A stretch of DNA of 64,000 nucleotides, from the NCBI RefSeq assembly GCF_900105495.1, contig NZ_FNTF01000002.1, positions 781,501 to 845,500 on the forward strand. The letters run 5' to 3'. Positions within the stretch are counted from its first letter, which is position 1; the number at the start of each line of letters is the position of its first letter. This DNA is from Pseudomonas frederiksbergensis (GTDB taxonomy: Bacteria; Pseudomonadota; Gammaproteobacteria; Pseudomonadales; Pseudomonadaceae). Made by a program: the position numbers and the translations under genes. Below, in pieces: positions 19,115 to 28,706 of this stretch. The notes below the pieces were generated by a model. That model saw only the letters and a program-made list of their open reading frames with translations. It was not told where the DNA came from and made no database searches.

Positions 19115-19399
19115 ATGAAAAATTTTCTCACCACTGGCCTGCTGGCAGGTCTTTTCCTGGCCGTCACGCTGACGTCGGCGCATGCGAACGAACCGGAACA
19201 GTCAGCGCAGCGATGCGATGCACGGAGGGTCACGTACCTCATCGGCGAATACCTGTCTCGGTCCGTTCGCGATGAGGCCTTCAGGGAGTCACGGGCGACC
19301 AGCATTAAAGTCAACTCTCGCGACCTGGACCCTGACAACAATCGCCTGCAAATCAGGACCGATATAAACCTGGATATTATTGCCATTTACTGCGGTTGA
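19115..19399 (+). CDS. Small exported protein, probable I78-type peptidase inhibitor
   Basis: A 94-aa protein with a clear Sec signal peptide (MKNFLTTGLLAGLFLAVTLTSAHA, cleavage near residue 24). The mature part has a Cys at the start (QRCDA) and ends IIAIYCG, giving two cysteines that could pair. The pattern C...LIGEYLS...SRATSIKVNS...NNRLQIRTDINLDIIAIYCG resembles the I78 family of secreted elastase inhibitors (C..a..LiG...vR...RLni.vD..g.I....CG). This is pattern recognition only; the usual leading GxT and VRV segments are weakly kept. An AAGGAAGTG site precedes the ATG. Confidence 0.7.
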   Translation: MKNFLTTGLLAGLFLAVTLTSAHANEPEQSAQRCDARRVTYLIGEYLSRSVRDEAFRESRATSIKVNSRDLDPDNNRLQIRTDINLDIIAIYCG

Positions 19400-19429
19400 T
19401 CATTCGCAGGCCCCACTATTGGGGGCAAC

Positions 19430-19466
19430 AAAAAAGGCCCGTATCTCGCGATACGGGCCTTTTTCG
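19430..19466. terminator. Bidirectional terminator between I78-like gene and rpmG
   Basis: AAAAAAGGCCCGTATC TCGC GATACGGGCCTTTTT: a 10-11 bp stem with A/T runs on both sides. It serves the plus-strand exported protein and the minus-strand rpmBG operon, which converge here. Confidence 0.92.
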
Positions 19467-19483
19467 TAAGAGGGAAAAATCAA

Positions 19484-19639
19484 TTACTTGATTTTGCCTT
19501 CTTTGTACATCACGTGCTTGCGAACGCGCGGATCGAACATGCGCTTTTCGAGCTTGTCCGGAGTAGTACGCTTGTTCTTGTCGGTAGTGTAGAAGTGACC
19601 AGTACCGGCGCTAGAAATCATTCGAATCAATTCACGCAT
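19484..19639 (-). CDS. rpmG: 50S ribosomal protein L33
   Basis: A 51-aa basic protein starting [20 protein letters not shown] and ending MYKEGKIK, the L33 signature. It lacks the two CxxC zinc pairs, as is usual for the gammaproteobacterial C-minus form. The ATG at 19639 follows AAGGGAGCTAATC. It lies 11 nt after rpmB and is co-transcribed with it. Confidence 0.97.
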   Translation of the reverse strand: MRELIRMISSAGTGHFYTTDKNKRTTPDKLEKRMFDPRVRKHVMYKEGKIK

Positions 19640-19650
19640 GATTAGCTCCC

Positions 19651-19884
19651 TTAGATCTTGCCAGCTTTGCGAATTTCGGCCAGCACGACAGTAATGCCAC
19701 GCTTGTCGATGATACGCATGCCTTTGGCAGATACGCGCAGACGCACGAAACGTTTCTCTTCTTCAACCCAGAAGCGGTGATGCTGCAGGTTCGGCAGGAA
19801 ACGACGACGGGTTTTGTTGTTTGCGTGGGAAATGTTATTCCCAGTCACCGGACCCTTACCGGTAACTTGACATACTCTCGACAT
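19651..19884 (-). CDS. rpmB: 50S ribosomal protein L28
   Basis: A 77-aa L28 protein with the signature [20 protein letters not shown] at the N-terminus and [17 protein letters not shown] in the C-terminal half. First gene of the rpmB-rpmG operon on the minus strand. The GAGGGCTGAGGC region upstream of the ATG carries the ribosome binding site. Confidence 0.97.
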   Translation of the reverse strand: MSRVCQVTGKGPVTGNNISHANNKTRRRFLPNLQHHRFWVEEEKRFVRLRVSAKGMRIIDKRGITVVLAEIRKAGKI

Positions 19885-20329
19885 GCCTCAGCCCTCTAAA
19901 ACCACATGCCCAACCCGGCATGGGTTGGCCGCTTAATCTCTCAGTCATTTGGCGCCAGGCGCCGCGTTTCTTTAGAGGTCTTACCGGCTACACCTACAGT
20001 GAAGGAACCGGGCCCCTAGAAAAGAGCGCTGCTTTATACCAGAAAGACTGGAGAGCAACAACATTCCGTGTGCGCGGACTTGGTAAATTCCCCATTTTTC
20101 ACGCGCAGAGCGCCTTGGATAAAGGCTGTCGTCGATTAAGACCGCTCGTCGCAGAGAATCGGCCAACCGACCGATTCCGGGTTTTCCTCGGCCCGCATCA
20201 CCGAAAACAAGCGCACATAGTCCACTTAAATTGAAAAAGGAGATAGTCATTTGCAAAAGAGCCCACTAGGGTAAGCCTTTTCCAGACTGCACTTGCAGAT
20301 GGGCCTTCGATCTGTAAAGGAATCCGACC
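19885..20329. other. Intergenic region between rpmB and the ABC substrate-binding gene
   Basis: 445 bp between divergent genes. It must hold the rpmBG promoter and leader and the promoter of the peptide-binding protein gene. A 104-codon open frame at 19920-20234 has no ribosome binding site and no recognisable protein features, so I do not call it. No REP and no clear hairpin with a T-run are visible. Confidence 0.5.
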
Positions 20330-21916
20330 ATGCGCCTCGCTGCCCTACCGCTGTTGCTCGCCCCTCTTCTGCTGAGCCCGCTGGCTCATGCCGCCGCTCT
20401 GAGCGTTTGCACTGAGGCAAGCCCGGAAGGGTTCGACGTGGTGCAATACAACTCGCTGACCACCACCAACGCTTCGGCCGACGTGCTGATGAACCGTCTG
20501 GTGGACTTCGATACCGCCAGTGGCAAGGTGGTCGCCAGCCTCGCGGACAGCTGGGAAGTCACACCCGATGGCCTGACGTATGTGTTCAAGCTTCACCCAC
20601 AGGTGAAATTCCAACGCACCGAGTACTTCAATCCCTCGCGAGACCTGACCGCCGAAGACGTGAAATTCAGCTTCGACCGCATGCTCGACCCGGCCAACCC
20701 ATGGCACAAGGTCGCCCAGAGCGGCTTCCCGCACGCCCAGTCGATGCAGTTGCCGGCATTGATCAAGAAGATCGACGCACTGGACCCGCTGACCATACGG
20801 TTCACCCTCGACCACCCGGATTCGACTTTCCTCGCGACCCTGAGCATGGGCTTCGCCTCGATCTACTCCGCCGAATATGCCGACAAACTGATGAAGGCCG
20901 GCACCCCGGAGAAGCTCAACAGCCAGCCGATCGGCAGCGGTCCGTTCATCTTTACGCGTTTCCAGAAAGACGCCTCGATTCGCTACAAGGCCAACCCGGA
21001 TTACTTCCGTGGCAAGCCTTCGGTGGACCCGCTGATTTTCGCCATTACCCCCGACGCCAACGTGCGGCTGCAGAAATTGCGCCGCAACGAATGCCAGATC
21101 GCCCTGTCGCCCAAGCCTCTGGACGTACAGGCAGCGCTGAAAGAACCGACCCTGAAAGTGGAAAAGACTGACGCCTTCATGACCGCGTTCGTTGGCATCA
21201 ACAGCCAGCATCCGCCGCTGGACAAGCCTGAAGTGCGCCAGGCCATCAACCTCGCCTTCGACAAGACCAACTACGTCAAAGCCGTGTTCGAAGACACCGC
21301 CGAACCTGCCAACGGTCCATACCCGCCGAACACCTGGAGCTATGCCAAAGGCCTGCCGGGTTACTCGCACGACGTCGAAAAAGCCAAAGCACTGATGGCG
21401 AAGGCCGGGCTCAAGGACGGTTTCAAGACCACCATCTGGACCCGCCCTTCTGGCAGCCTGCTCAACCCGAATCCGAGCCTCAGCGCGCAAATGCTGCAAT
21501 CGGACCTCGCGGAAATCGGCATTCAGGCGGAAATTCGGGTGATCGAATGGGGCGAGCTGATTCGCCGCGCCAAGGCCGGTGAACACGATCTGTTGTTCAT
21601 GGGCTGGGCGGGCGACAACGGCGACCCGGACAACTTCCTCACGCCGCAGTTTTCCTGCGCCGCGGTCAAGTCCGGCACCAACTTCGCGCGCTACTGCAAC
21701 CAGGACCTGGACAAGCTGATCAGCGCCGGCAAGACCACCGGCGAGCAAGGTGTGCGCACCAAGCTCTACGAACAGGCCCAGGCACAGATCCAGCAGCAGG
21801 CGCTGTGGCTGCCGCTGGCCCACCCGACCGCCTTCGCACTGACGCGCAAGGACGTTGAGGGTTATCAAGTGAGCCCGTTCGGCCGCCAGGATTACTCCAA
21901 GGTCAACCTAAAATAA
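20330..21916 (+). CDS. ABC transporter periplasmic peptide-binding protein (DppA type)
   Basis: A 528-aa family 5 (SBP_bac_5) solute-binding protein with a Sec signal peptide (MRLAALPLLLAPLLLSPLAHAA). The domain reads LADSWEVTPDGLTYVFKLHPQVKFQ...DLTAEDVKFSFDRML, the family signature, through a C-terminal LYEQAQAQIQQQALWLPLAHP. The length and the segment MGWAGDNGDPDNF fit the dipeptide/haem-binding DppA branch. The permease and ATPase genes are not next to it, so it is an orphan binding protein here that probably feeds a Dpp-type transporter encoded elsewhere. Confidence 0.9.
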   Translation: MRLAALPLLLAPLLLSPLAHAAALSVCTEASPEGFDVVQYNSLTTTNASADVLMNRLVDFDTASGKVVASLADSWEVTPDGLTYVFKLHPQVKFQRTEYFNPSRDLTAEDVKFSFDRMLDPANPWHKVAQSGFPHAQSMQLPALIKKIDALDPLTIRFTLDHPDSTFLATLSMGFASIYSAEYADKLMKAGTPEKLNSQPIGSGPFIFTRFQKDASIRYKANPDYFRGKPSVDPLIFAITPDANVRLQKLRRNECQIALSPKPLDVQAALKEPTLKVEKTDAFMTAFVGINSQHPPLDKPEVRQAINLAFDKTNYVKAVFEDTAEPANGPYPPNTWSYAKGLPGYSHDVEKAKALMAKAGLKDGFKTTIWTRPSGSLLNPNPSLSAQMLQSDLAEIGIQAEIRVIEWGELIRRAKAGEHDLLFMGWAGDNGDPDNFLTPQFSCAAVKSGTNFARYCNQDLDKLISAGKTTGEQGVRTKLYEQAQAQIQQQALWLPLAHPTAFALTRKDVEGYQVSPFGRQDYSKVNLK

Positions 21917-21928
21917 TCCGCCCCCCCT

Positions 21929-22018
21929 TGTAGGAGCGAGCCTGCTCGCGATTGCAGAGTGCCAGTCACCGAATAGTTTGACTGACACGACGCCATCGCG
22001 AGCAGGCTCGCTCCCACA
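21929..22018. repeat. REP doublet (REPIN), GAGCCTGCTCGCG type
   Basis: Arms TTGTAGGAGCGAGCCTGCTC and the inverted arm ending GCTCGCTCCCACA surround a 45-nt spacer, between the convergent ends of the binding-protein gene and radC. Confidence 0.9.
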
Positions 22019-22044
22019 TGGGCTCGCTTAATCCGCCCTTCCAC

Positions 22045-22719
22045 TTACATCCAGCCGTACTCGGCCATGGACAGCGGATCACCGTCCCCGACGATGAAAT
22101 GATCGAGCACCCGCACATCGATCAGGTCCAGCGCCTCTTGCAGGCGTTTGGTCAGCACTCGGTCGGCCTGGCTGGGATTGGAATTTCCCGACGGATGGTT
22201 ATGACAGAGGATCAACGCTGCGGCGTTGTGGGCCAATGCGCGTTTAACCACTTGTCTCGGATAGACACTCGTACTGTCGATGGACCCGCGAAACAGCACT
22301 TCAAAGGTCAGCACTTGATGCCTGGAATCCAAAAAAAGACAGCCGAACACCTCGTGAGGCTCATGGCGCAGCATTGACTTGAGGTAATCACGAACCGCCT
22401 GCGGGTTTTCCAGCGCGTTTTTTTGGCGCGCACGTTCGGCCAAATGCCGCCGGCTCATTTCCTGGACCGCTTGCAACTGAGCGAATTTCGCCGGCCCCAG
22501 CCCCAACTGCCTGCTGAACGCCTCCTGATCGGCCTCAAGCAATGAACGCAGGCTGCCAAACTGATTCAACAGGTGCCGCGCCAGATCTACCGCGCTTTTA
22601 CCCGACACACCCGTTCGTAAAAAAATCGCCAACAGCTCGGCGTCCGAAAGGCTCCCCGAGCCCAACTCAAGCAACCTCTCCCGCGGCCGTTCCGCCGCAG
22701 GCCAATCGCGAATACTCAT
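22045..22719 (-). CDS. radC: RadC-family JAB-domain protein
   Basis: A 224-aa RadC/YicR family protein. The N-terminal part is a helix-hairpin-helix-like region ([22 protein letters not shown]), and the C-terminal part is a JAB/MPN-like metal-binding domain with the motif [16 protein letters not shown] (HxHPxG...D). Despite the name, a repair role is not established for the family. The ATG at 22719 is chosen because GGGAGGTGCT precedes it directly. A longer frame to 22905 has no support. It is divergent from coaBC, as in many gammaproteobacteria. Confidence 0.92.
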   Translation of the reverse strand: MSIRDWPAAERPRERLLELGSGSLSDAELLAIFLRTGVSGKSAVDLARHLLNQFGSLRSLLEADQEAFSRQLGLGPAKFAQLQAVQEMSRRHLAERARQKNALENPQAVRDYLKSMLRHEPHEVFGCLFLDSRHQVLTFEVLFRGSIDSTSVYPRQVVKRALAHNAAALILCHNHPSGNSNPSQADRVLTKRLQEALDLIDVRVLDHFIVGDGDPLSMAEYGWM

Positions 22720-22855
22720 AGCACCTCCCTGGTCTGTGGGCGCCGCTGTTCCGTTGCGGTCGCTGTGATATCGTAGCCCATCTTTTTTGCGGGCGATTTC
22801 ATCCCTGGGGAGGGGGTATCGCCATGCAGTCATCAACGAAATGAAAGGCAGACCT

Positions 22856-24064
22856 ATGCAGCGGCTGTATCGGAAACGCATCGTTCTGGGCGTCGGCGGC
22901 GGCATCGCTGCCTACAAGAGCGCCGACCTGGTTCGCCGCCTGATCGACCAGGGCGCCGAAGTGCGCGTGGTCATGACCCGCGGCGGCAGCGAGTTCATCA
23001 CACCGTTGACCATGCAGGCCTTGTCCGGGCATCCGGTCCACCTCGATTTGCTCGACCCGGCGGCCGAAGCTGCCATGGGCCACATTGAGCTGGCCAAATG
23101 GGCCGACCTGGTGCTGATCGCCCCCGCCACCGCGGATCTCATTGCCCGCCTGGCCCAAGGCATTGCCGACGACCTGCTGACCACGCTGGTGCTGGCCACC
23201 GACGCCGTGGTCGCCGTTGCCCCGGCGATGAACCAGGCCATGTGGCGCGACCCGGCCACCCAGGCCAACCTGCAAACCCTCGAAAGCCGCGGCCTGAAAA
23301 GCTTCGGCCCAGCCTCCGGCAGCCAGGCCTGCGGCGACGTCGGCATGGGTCGCATGCTCGAAGCCACCGACCTCGCCCAATGTGCGGCGGACTGCTTCCA
23401 GCGTCAGGCGCTGACCGGCAAACACGTGCTGATCACCGCAGGCCCGACCCAGGAAAACATCGACCCGGTGCGCTACATCACCAACCACAGCTCCGGAAAA
23501 ATGGGCTTTGCCCTGGCCGAAGCCGCGGTGGAAGCCGGCGCCCGTGTAACGCTGATCACCGGCCCGGTGCACCTGCCGACCCCGGATCGCGTCACACGCA
23601 TCGATGTGGTCAGCGCCCGCGACATGCTCGCCGCTTGCGAAGCCGCAATCCCTTGCGACCTGTTCATCGCCTCGGCTGCGGTCGCGGACTACCGGCCGGA
23701 AGTCGTCGCCCCACAGAAACTCAAGAAAGACCCTACGAACGGCGACGGCTTGTTGCTACAGATGGTGCGTAACCCAGACATTCTGGCCACCATTGCCACT
23801 CGCCCCGACCGTCCGTTCAGTGTCGGCTTCGCCGCCGAAACCGAACATTTGCTCGATTACGCTGCGCGCAAGTTGAAAGACAAGAACCTCGATTTGATCG
23901 TCGCCAACGACGTCGCCAACCCGAGCATTGGCTTCAACAGCGAAGAAAACGCCTGCAGCGTGATCGACCGCCAGCTACACGCCACACTTTTCGCCCAGAC
24001 CAGCAAGAGCAAAATCGCTCGCCAGCTGATCACTTTTATCGCCGAACGTCTGAACCAGGTTTAA
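22856..24064 (+). CDS. coaBC: Bifunctional phosphopantothenoylcysteine decarboxylase/synthetase
   Basis: A 402-aa CoA biosynthesis enzyme. The N-terminal CoaC flavoprotein domain (residues 1-180) shows [33 protein letters not shown] and the PAMNQAMW substrate clamp. The C-terminal CoaB domain (from about 185) shows [28 protein letters not shown] and PRDMLAA-type segments. The start MQRLYRKRI at 22856 follows GAAAGGCAGACCT. dut begins 5 nt after the stop, so the two are co-transcribed. Confidence 0.96.
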   Translation: MQRLYRKRIVLGVGGGIAAYKSADLVRRLIDQGAEVRVVMTRGGSEFITPLTMQALSGHPVHLDLLDPAAEAAMGHIELAKWADLVLIAPATADLIARLAQGIADDLLTTLVLATDAVVAVAPAMNQAMWRDPATQANLQTLESRGLKSFGPASGSQACGDVGMGRMLEATDLAQCAADCFQRQALTGKHVLITAGPTQENIDPVRYITNHSSGKMGFALAEAAVEAGARVTLITGPVHLPTPDRVTRIDVVSARDMLAACEAAIPCDLFIASAAVADYRPEVVAPQKLKKDPTNGDGLLLQMVRNPDILATIATRPDRPFSVGFAAETEHLLDYAARKLKDKNLDLIVANDVANPSIGFNSEENACSVIDRQLHATLFAQTSKSKIARQLITFIAERLNQV

Positions 24065-24069
24065 TTTAC

Positions 24070-24525
24070 ATGCACGCTTTGCAAGCCAAGATCCTCGACC
24101 CACGCATCGGTACCGAATTCCCGCTGCCGCAATACGCCACGCCCGGTTCCGCCGGCCTCGACCTGCGCGCCATGCTGGAAAAAGACACAGTCATCAAGCC
24201 GGGCGAAACCCTGCTCATCCCGACTGGCCTGTCCGTCTACATTGGCGATCCGGGCTTGGCGGCACTGATTCTGCCGCGCTCGGGCCTTGGCCATAAGCAC
24301 GGCATCGTGCTGGGCAACCTGGTTGGCCTGATCGACTCCGATTACCAGGGCCCACTGATGGTGTCGTGCTGGAACCGTGGCCAGACCGATTTCAACATGG
24401 TGGTAGGCGAACGCCTGGCCCAATTGGTGCTGGTGCCGGTGGTTCAAGCACATTTTGAAATGGTCGAAGAGTTTGTCGAAACCCAGCGTGGCACGGGCGG
24501 GTTCGGCCACTCCGGCAGCCACTGA
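24070..24525 (+). CDS. dut: dUTP pyrophosphatase
   Basis: A 151-aa trimeric dUTPase that removes dUTP and supplies dUMP for dTTP synthesis. All five family motifs are visible: [49 protein letters not shown] and the glycine-rich C-terminal [12 protein letters not shown]. The ATG at 24070 starts 5 nt after coaBC. Confidence 0.97.
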   Translation: MHALQAKILDPRIGTEFPLPQYATPGSAGLDLRAMLEKDTVIKPGETLLIPTGLSVYIGDPGLAALILPRSGLGHKHGIVLGNLVGLIDSDYQGPLMVSCWNRGQTDFNMVVGERLAQLVLVPVVQAHFEMVEEFVETQRGTGGFGHSGSH

Positions 24526-24540
24526 TCCGAAAGATGGCAA

Positions 24541-24657
24541 CCCTGTGGCGAGGGGGCTTGCCCCCGTTGGGCAGCGAAGCGGCCCCAAACTCTGTGAGTC
24601 ATAACCGATTTTTGTGAGTGCTACGCACTCAAGCGGGAGCAAGCTCCCTCGTCACAA
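24541..24657. repeat. REP-like inverted pair, GTGGCGAGGGGGCTTGCCCCC type
   Basis: The left arm CCCTGTGGCGAGGGGGCTTG and the right arm GGGAGCAAGCTCCCTCGTCAC are inverted and flank a spacer with GCGAAGCGGCC and GAGTGCTACGCACTC palindromes. This second REP type recurs at 47202 and 57498. It occupies most of the 330-bp gap between dut and algC; the remainder (24658-24855) holds the algC leader, and I see no gene there. Confidence 0.85.
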
Positions 24658-24855
24658 ATTGCACAGACGTCATCTGAAAGGTATATCACTGAAAATCAAG
24701 GCATTGGCCGCTCCATTACACGCTGATGTCGGGGTCATGGCCTTTTCACACCACGAACTCTCGGTGGAAAACACCGTCATACCCTTCAGTTTGAGCCTGC
24801 CGACGAGTTTTTCGCCGGCAGGTCCAGCCACTTTCGAGATGGAGCATTCCTACAG

Positions 24856-26253
24856 ATGAGCACCCCAGTCCAAGTCGCACCCAAGTTCCCTGACAGCATC
24901 TTCCGCGCCTACGATATTCGCGGCACCGTCCCGGAATTCTTGAACGCTGAAACCGCGTATTGGCTCGGTCGCGCCATCGGTTCCCAGAGCCTGGCCCAGG
25001 ATGAACCGAATGTTTCGGTCGGCCTCGACGGTCGCCTGTCCGGTCCGGAACTGGTCGAACAACTGATCAAAGGCCTCGCCGACAGCGGTTGCCACGTCAG
25101 CGACGTCGGCCTGGTGCCAACGCCTGCGCTGTACTACGCCGCCAACGTGCTGGCCGGCAAATCCGGCGTGATGCTCACCGGCAGCCACAACCCGTCGAAC
25201 TACAACGGCTTCAAAATCGTCATCGCTGGCGACACCCTGGCCAACGAACAGATCCAGGCCCTGCACGAACGCCTCAAGACCAACAACCTGAGCAGCGGCA
25301 AGGGCAGCATCACCCAGGTCGAGATCCTCGACCGCTACAACACCGAAATCGTCCAGGACATCAAACTGGCTCGTCGCCTCAAAGTCGTGGTCGATTGCGG
25401 CAACGGCGCGGCCGGCGTGATCGCCCCGCAACTGATCGAAGCCCTGAACTGCGAAGTCATCCCGTTGTTCTGTGACGTCGACGGCAACTTCCCGAATCAC
25501 CACCCGGACCCGGGCAAGCCTGAAAACCTGGTCGACCTGATCGCCAAGGTCAAGGAAACCAATGCCGACCTGGGCCTGGCTTTCGACGGCGACGGCGACC
25601 GCGTCGGCGTGGTGACCAACACCGGCAGCATCGTCTACCCCGACCGCCTGCTGATGCTGTTCGCCCGTGACGTGCTGGCGCGCAATGCGGACGCGGAAAT
25701 CATCTTCGACGTCAAATGCACCCGTCGCCTGACGCCGCTGATCAAGGAATACGGCGGCCGTCCGCTAATGTGGAAGACCGGTCACTCGTTGATCAAAAAG
25801 AAAATGAAACAGACTGGCGCCCTGTTGGCCGGCGAAATGAGCGGGCACATCTTCTTCAAGGAACGCTGGTTCGGTTTCGACGACGGCATTTACAGCGCCG
25901 CGCGCCTGCTGGAGATCCTCAGCAAGGAAAAATCCACCGCGGAAGAGCTGTTTGCGACCTTCCCGAACGATATTTCTACGCCGGAAATCAATATCCATGT
26001 GACCGAAGAGAGCAAATTCAGCATCATTGATGCTCTGCACGACGCGAAGTGGGGCGAAGGCGCCGACCTGACCACCATTGACGGCGTGCGAGTCGACTAC
26101 GCCAAAGGCTGGGGCCTGGTGCGCGCCTCCAACACCACACCGGTGCTGGTGCTGCGCTTCGAGGCCGATGACGAGGCTGAATTGCAACGCATCAAGGACG
26201 TTTTCAAAGTCCAGTTGAAGCGTGTTGCCCCCGATCTCCAATTACCGTTTTGA
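24856..26253 (+). CDS. algC: Phosphomannomutase/phosphoglucomutase AlgC
   Basis: A 465-aa alpha-D-phosphohexomutase that makes mannose-1-P and glucose-1-P for alginate, LPS and other exopolysaccharides. The catalytic phosphoserine loop is TGSHNPSNYNG near residue 108. The metal-binding loop is DGDGDR near residue 242, the sugar-specificity loop is GEMSGHIFF near 325, and the phosphate-binding loop is RASNTTPVLVLRFE at the C-terminus. The Shine-Dalgarno (GGAG, 11 nt upstream) is distant. Some pseudomonads encode a longer AlgC with a membrane-bound N-terminus, but the upstream gap here (REP-containing, 330 bp) does not encode it. argB follows 25 nt later. Confidence 0.95.
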   Translation: MSTPVQVAPKFPDSIFRAYDIRGTVPEFLNAETAYWLGRAIGSQSLAQDEPNVSVGLDGRLSGPELVEQLIKGLADSGCHVSDVGLVPTPALYYAANVLAGKSGVMLTGSHNPSNYNGFKIVIAGDTLANEQIQALHERLKTNNLSSGKGSITQVEILDRYNTEIVQDIKLARRLKVVVDCGNGAAGVIAPQLIEALNCEVIPLFCDVDGNFPNHHPDPGKPENLVDLIAKVKETNADLGLAFDGDGDRVGVVTNTGSIVYPDRLLMLFARDVLARNADAEIIFDVKCTRRLTPLIKEYGGRPLMWKTGHSLIKKKMKQTGALLAGEMSGHIFFKERWFGFDDGIYSAARLLEILSKEKSTAEELFATFPNDISTPEINIHVTEESKFSIIDALHDAKWGEGADLTTIDGVRVDYAKGWGLVRASNTTPVLVLRFEADDEAELQRIKDVFKVQLKRVAPDLQLPF

Positions 26254-26278
26254 TTTTCTGAAGCACCCGGAGCCCTGA

Positions 26279-27184
<906 letters not shown>

Positions 27185-27197
27185 TTGATAAAGCCTT

Positions 27198-27275
27198 AAA
27201 AGATCGCAGGCTTCGGCAGCACCTACGGATGTACGAATATTCCGTAGGAGCTGACGAAGTCTGCGATCTTTTTTA
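27198..27275. terminator. Long hairpin after argB
   Basis: AAAAGATCGCAG at the left pairs with CTGCGATCTTTTTT at the right. Inner segments CTTCGGCAGC/GCTGACGAAG and ACCTACGGA/TCCGTAGGA extend the stem. The roughly 78-nt structure ends in a T-run 14 nt after the argB stop. The CTTCGGCAGC core is shared with the repeat at 11755-11897, so this may be a repeat used as a terminator. Confidence 0.8.
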
Positions 27276-27375
27276 TGCGCGCAGGAAATGTCTGACTTGA
27301 TTAAGCGAAACGTCCGACATCCAACTAGCATTCGTCCGCCTAGGATCTTCCCTGTATCCACAGGAGATCTTCCCC

Positions 27376-27588
27376 ATGAAAAAAGACCACGTTCCCTACG
27401 GCAGTGATGTTTCAGCCGGCACTTACGAGTGCGCAGACTGCGGGCGCGAATACACCAATCAGTCAAAGACTTCGCTCCCGCCGTGTCCAGACTTCAAACC
27501 CAGCACCCACGTACTCAATGGCTGGAATATCCTGACCGGCCAGGGTGACGCCGTGGCAGATCCGTATCCAAACAAGCCTTCCAAGTAA
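27376..27588 (+). CDS. Small zinc-ribbon-like protein
   Basis: A 70-aa protein not recognised to family level. The N-terminal half has a CxxC knuckle (YECADCGREY) and a further Cys after a Pro pair (LPPCP), suggesting a partial zinc ribbon. The C-terminal half (HVLNGWNILTGQGDAVADPY) has no cysteines. A CAGGAGATCTTCCCC site precedes the ATG. The next gene begins 19 nt later, so this starts a three-gene unit between argB and pyrE. Confidence 0.75.
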   Translation: MKKDHVPYGSDVSAGTYECADCGREYTNQSKTSLPPCPDFKPSTHVLNGWNILTGQGDAVADPYPNKPSK

Positions 27589-27606
27589 TCCCGAGGGGGC
27601 TGAAAA

Positions 27607-28179
27607 ATGCAGATCTCGTTCACGATCGACGCCCAGGCTTTCGAGCAGGAGCAGAAGGAGCCGGTCAAAAAGACCCTGAAGATTTCCGACCACGAAATCG
27701 CCCACGCCCTGCAGCGAATCGCCAAGGCGAGCCTGACCGAATACTTGAAAATGCTGGTTGAAGGCGGGATGCCGAGTCGGGCCGATGAAGCGAAGCAGGA
27801 TCGCCTGCTATATCTGATTCAAAGCTACTTCGGGCAGACATTGCCGACCGAATCTCAGATATCTACGATTTTTCAGCTGACCCAGAGCCAAAGCAAAACC
27901 CTGCTGAAAAACACGGTTTCGCGCTTTCGCAATCAGCTGGACGAAATCCTTCAACACAGCATGAGGGCCGTGATTGAGACGGCAGAGCATGCGCAGACGG
28001 TTTATCTGGTGGTGATCAGCTCCGACGTCATCCGTGATGAGCTGAACATGCTGATTACCCAGAACGAGCCGACTTTCAAACCCATTACAAAACGCAAAGG
28101 CAGCGCCGGGCAGTTCGAAATCAGTGAAGATTCCCACGCGTTGTTATGCCTGACACTGGGCCTGAATGCCGTTCAGTGA
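27607..28179 (+). CDS. Hypothetical protein of the argB-pyrE cassette
   Basis: A 190-aa soluble protein I do not recognise. It is largely helical and charged. Segments HEIAHALQRIAKASLTEYLKML and ESQISTIFQLTQSQSKTLLKNTVSRFRNQL read like a helix-turn-helix with a coiled or oligomerisation region, followed by a hydrophobic strand VYLVVISSDVIRDELNMLI. A GAGGGGGCTGAAAA site precedes the ATG. Its stop overlaps the start of the next gene by 14 nt, which implies translational coupling with that membrane protein. Function unknown. Confidence 0.75.
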   Translation: MQISFTIDAQAFEQEQKEPVKKTLKISDHEIAHALQRIAKASLTEYLKMLVEGGMPSRADEAKQDRLLYLIQSYFGQTLPTESQISTIFQLTQSQSKTLLKNTVSRFRNQLDEILQHSMRAVIETAEHAQTVYLVVISSDVIRDELNMLITQNEPTFKPITKRKGSAGQFEISEDSHALLCLTLGLNAVQ

Positions 28180-28549
28180 CATCGTCGCGGTCAGTGGATT
28201 GCTGCTGACCCTGACCACCTTCATGTTCAACCTGGCCTGGCCAAGGTTGCATGAAGCGTTGGAACTGGATGAAAAACAACCAGGTCCACTCGCCAGAAAA
28301 CGCAGCCGGAAAACAGTAATGAACGCTTTGTTCGGCCGCGCTCTACCGCTGACGGCCGCCTTCATGGCGCTGTTTTACGTCAATTTCCCTGCCGCCGTGA
28401 GGATCATGGGAAGCAGCACGCTGGATCTGTGGGATTTCGATGTGGATCGCACGCTCTACGTGCTAGTCGTCCTGGCGCTGCTGGTGTTTGCGCTGTTCAA
28501 TCTGGGATTGGCATTCAAACTGATAGGGAAATGGCGAAGACTGCACTGA
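28166..28549 (+). CDS. Small membrane protein of the argB-pyrE cassette
   Basis: A 127-aa protein not recognised to family level. Three hydrophobic segments are visible: near residues 5-26 (IVAVSGLLLTLTTFMFNLAW), 54-75 (GRALPLTAAFMALFYVNF) and 95-118 (LYVLVVLALLVFALFNLGLAF). A basic loop (LARKRSRKTV) lies between the first two. It probably sits in the inner membrane and works with the preceding protein, whose reading frame it overlaps by 14 nt. Confidence 0.75.
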   Translation: MPFSDIVAVSGLLLTLTTFMFNLAWPRLHEALELDEKQPGPLARKRSRKTVMNALFGRALPLTAAFMALFYVNFPAAVRIMGSSTLDLWDFDVDRTLYVLVVLALLVFALFNLGLAFKLIGKWRRLH

Positions 28550-28550
28550 C

Positions 28551-28593
28551 AAAAAAAGACCCCGTTCAGCCAGTCTGAGCGAGGTCTTTTTTT
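28551..28593. terminator. Terminator after the three-gene cassette
   Basis: AAAAAAAGACC at the left pairs with GGTCTTTTTTT at the right around a 21-nt loop that can partly pair itself (TTCAGCC/GTCTGAG). It closes the plus-strand cassette right after the 28549 stop. Confidence 0.8.
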
Positions 28594-28602
28594 GCCTGCG
28601 AT

Positions 28603-28698
28603 CCCTGTAGGAGCGAGCCTGCTCGCGATAGCGGTCTTTCAGTCACATCAACTTTGAATGTAAAGACCTCATCGCGAGCAGGCTCGCTCCCACAGGGG
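28603..28698. repeat. REP doublet (REPIN), GAGCCTGCTCGCG type
   Basis: Arms CCCTGTAGGAGCGAGCCTGC and its inverted copy ending GCTCGCTCCCACAGGG, between the cassette terminator and the pyrE stop. Confidence 0.9.
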
Positions 28699-28706
28699 GA
28701 TTGTGG

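Noticed and set aside
19920..20234. 104-codon frame between rpmB and the ABC binding-protein gene
   Set aside because: No ribosome site, no family pattern, and overlap with the presumed rpmB promoter region. Left as intergenic.
24614..24859. 81-codon frame in the dut-algC gap
   Set aside because: It begins inside a REP-type repeat and runs into the algC start in another frame. No protein features.
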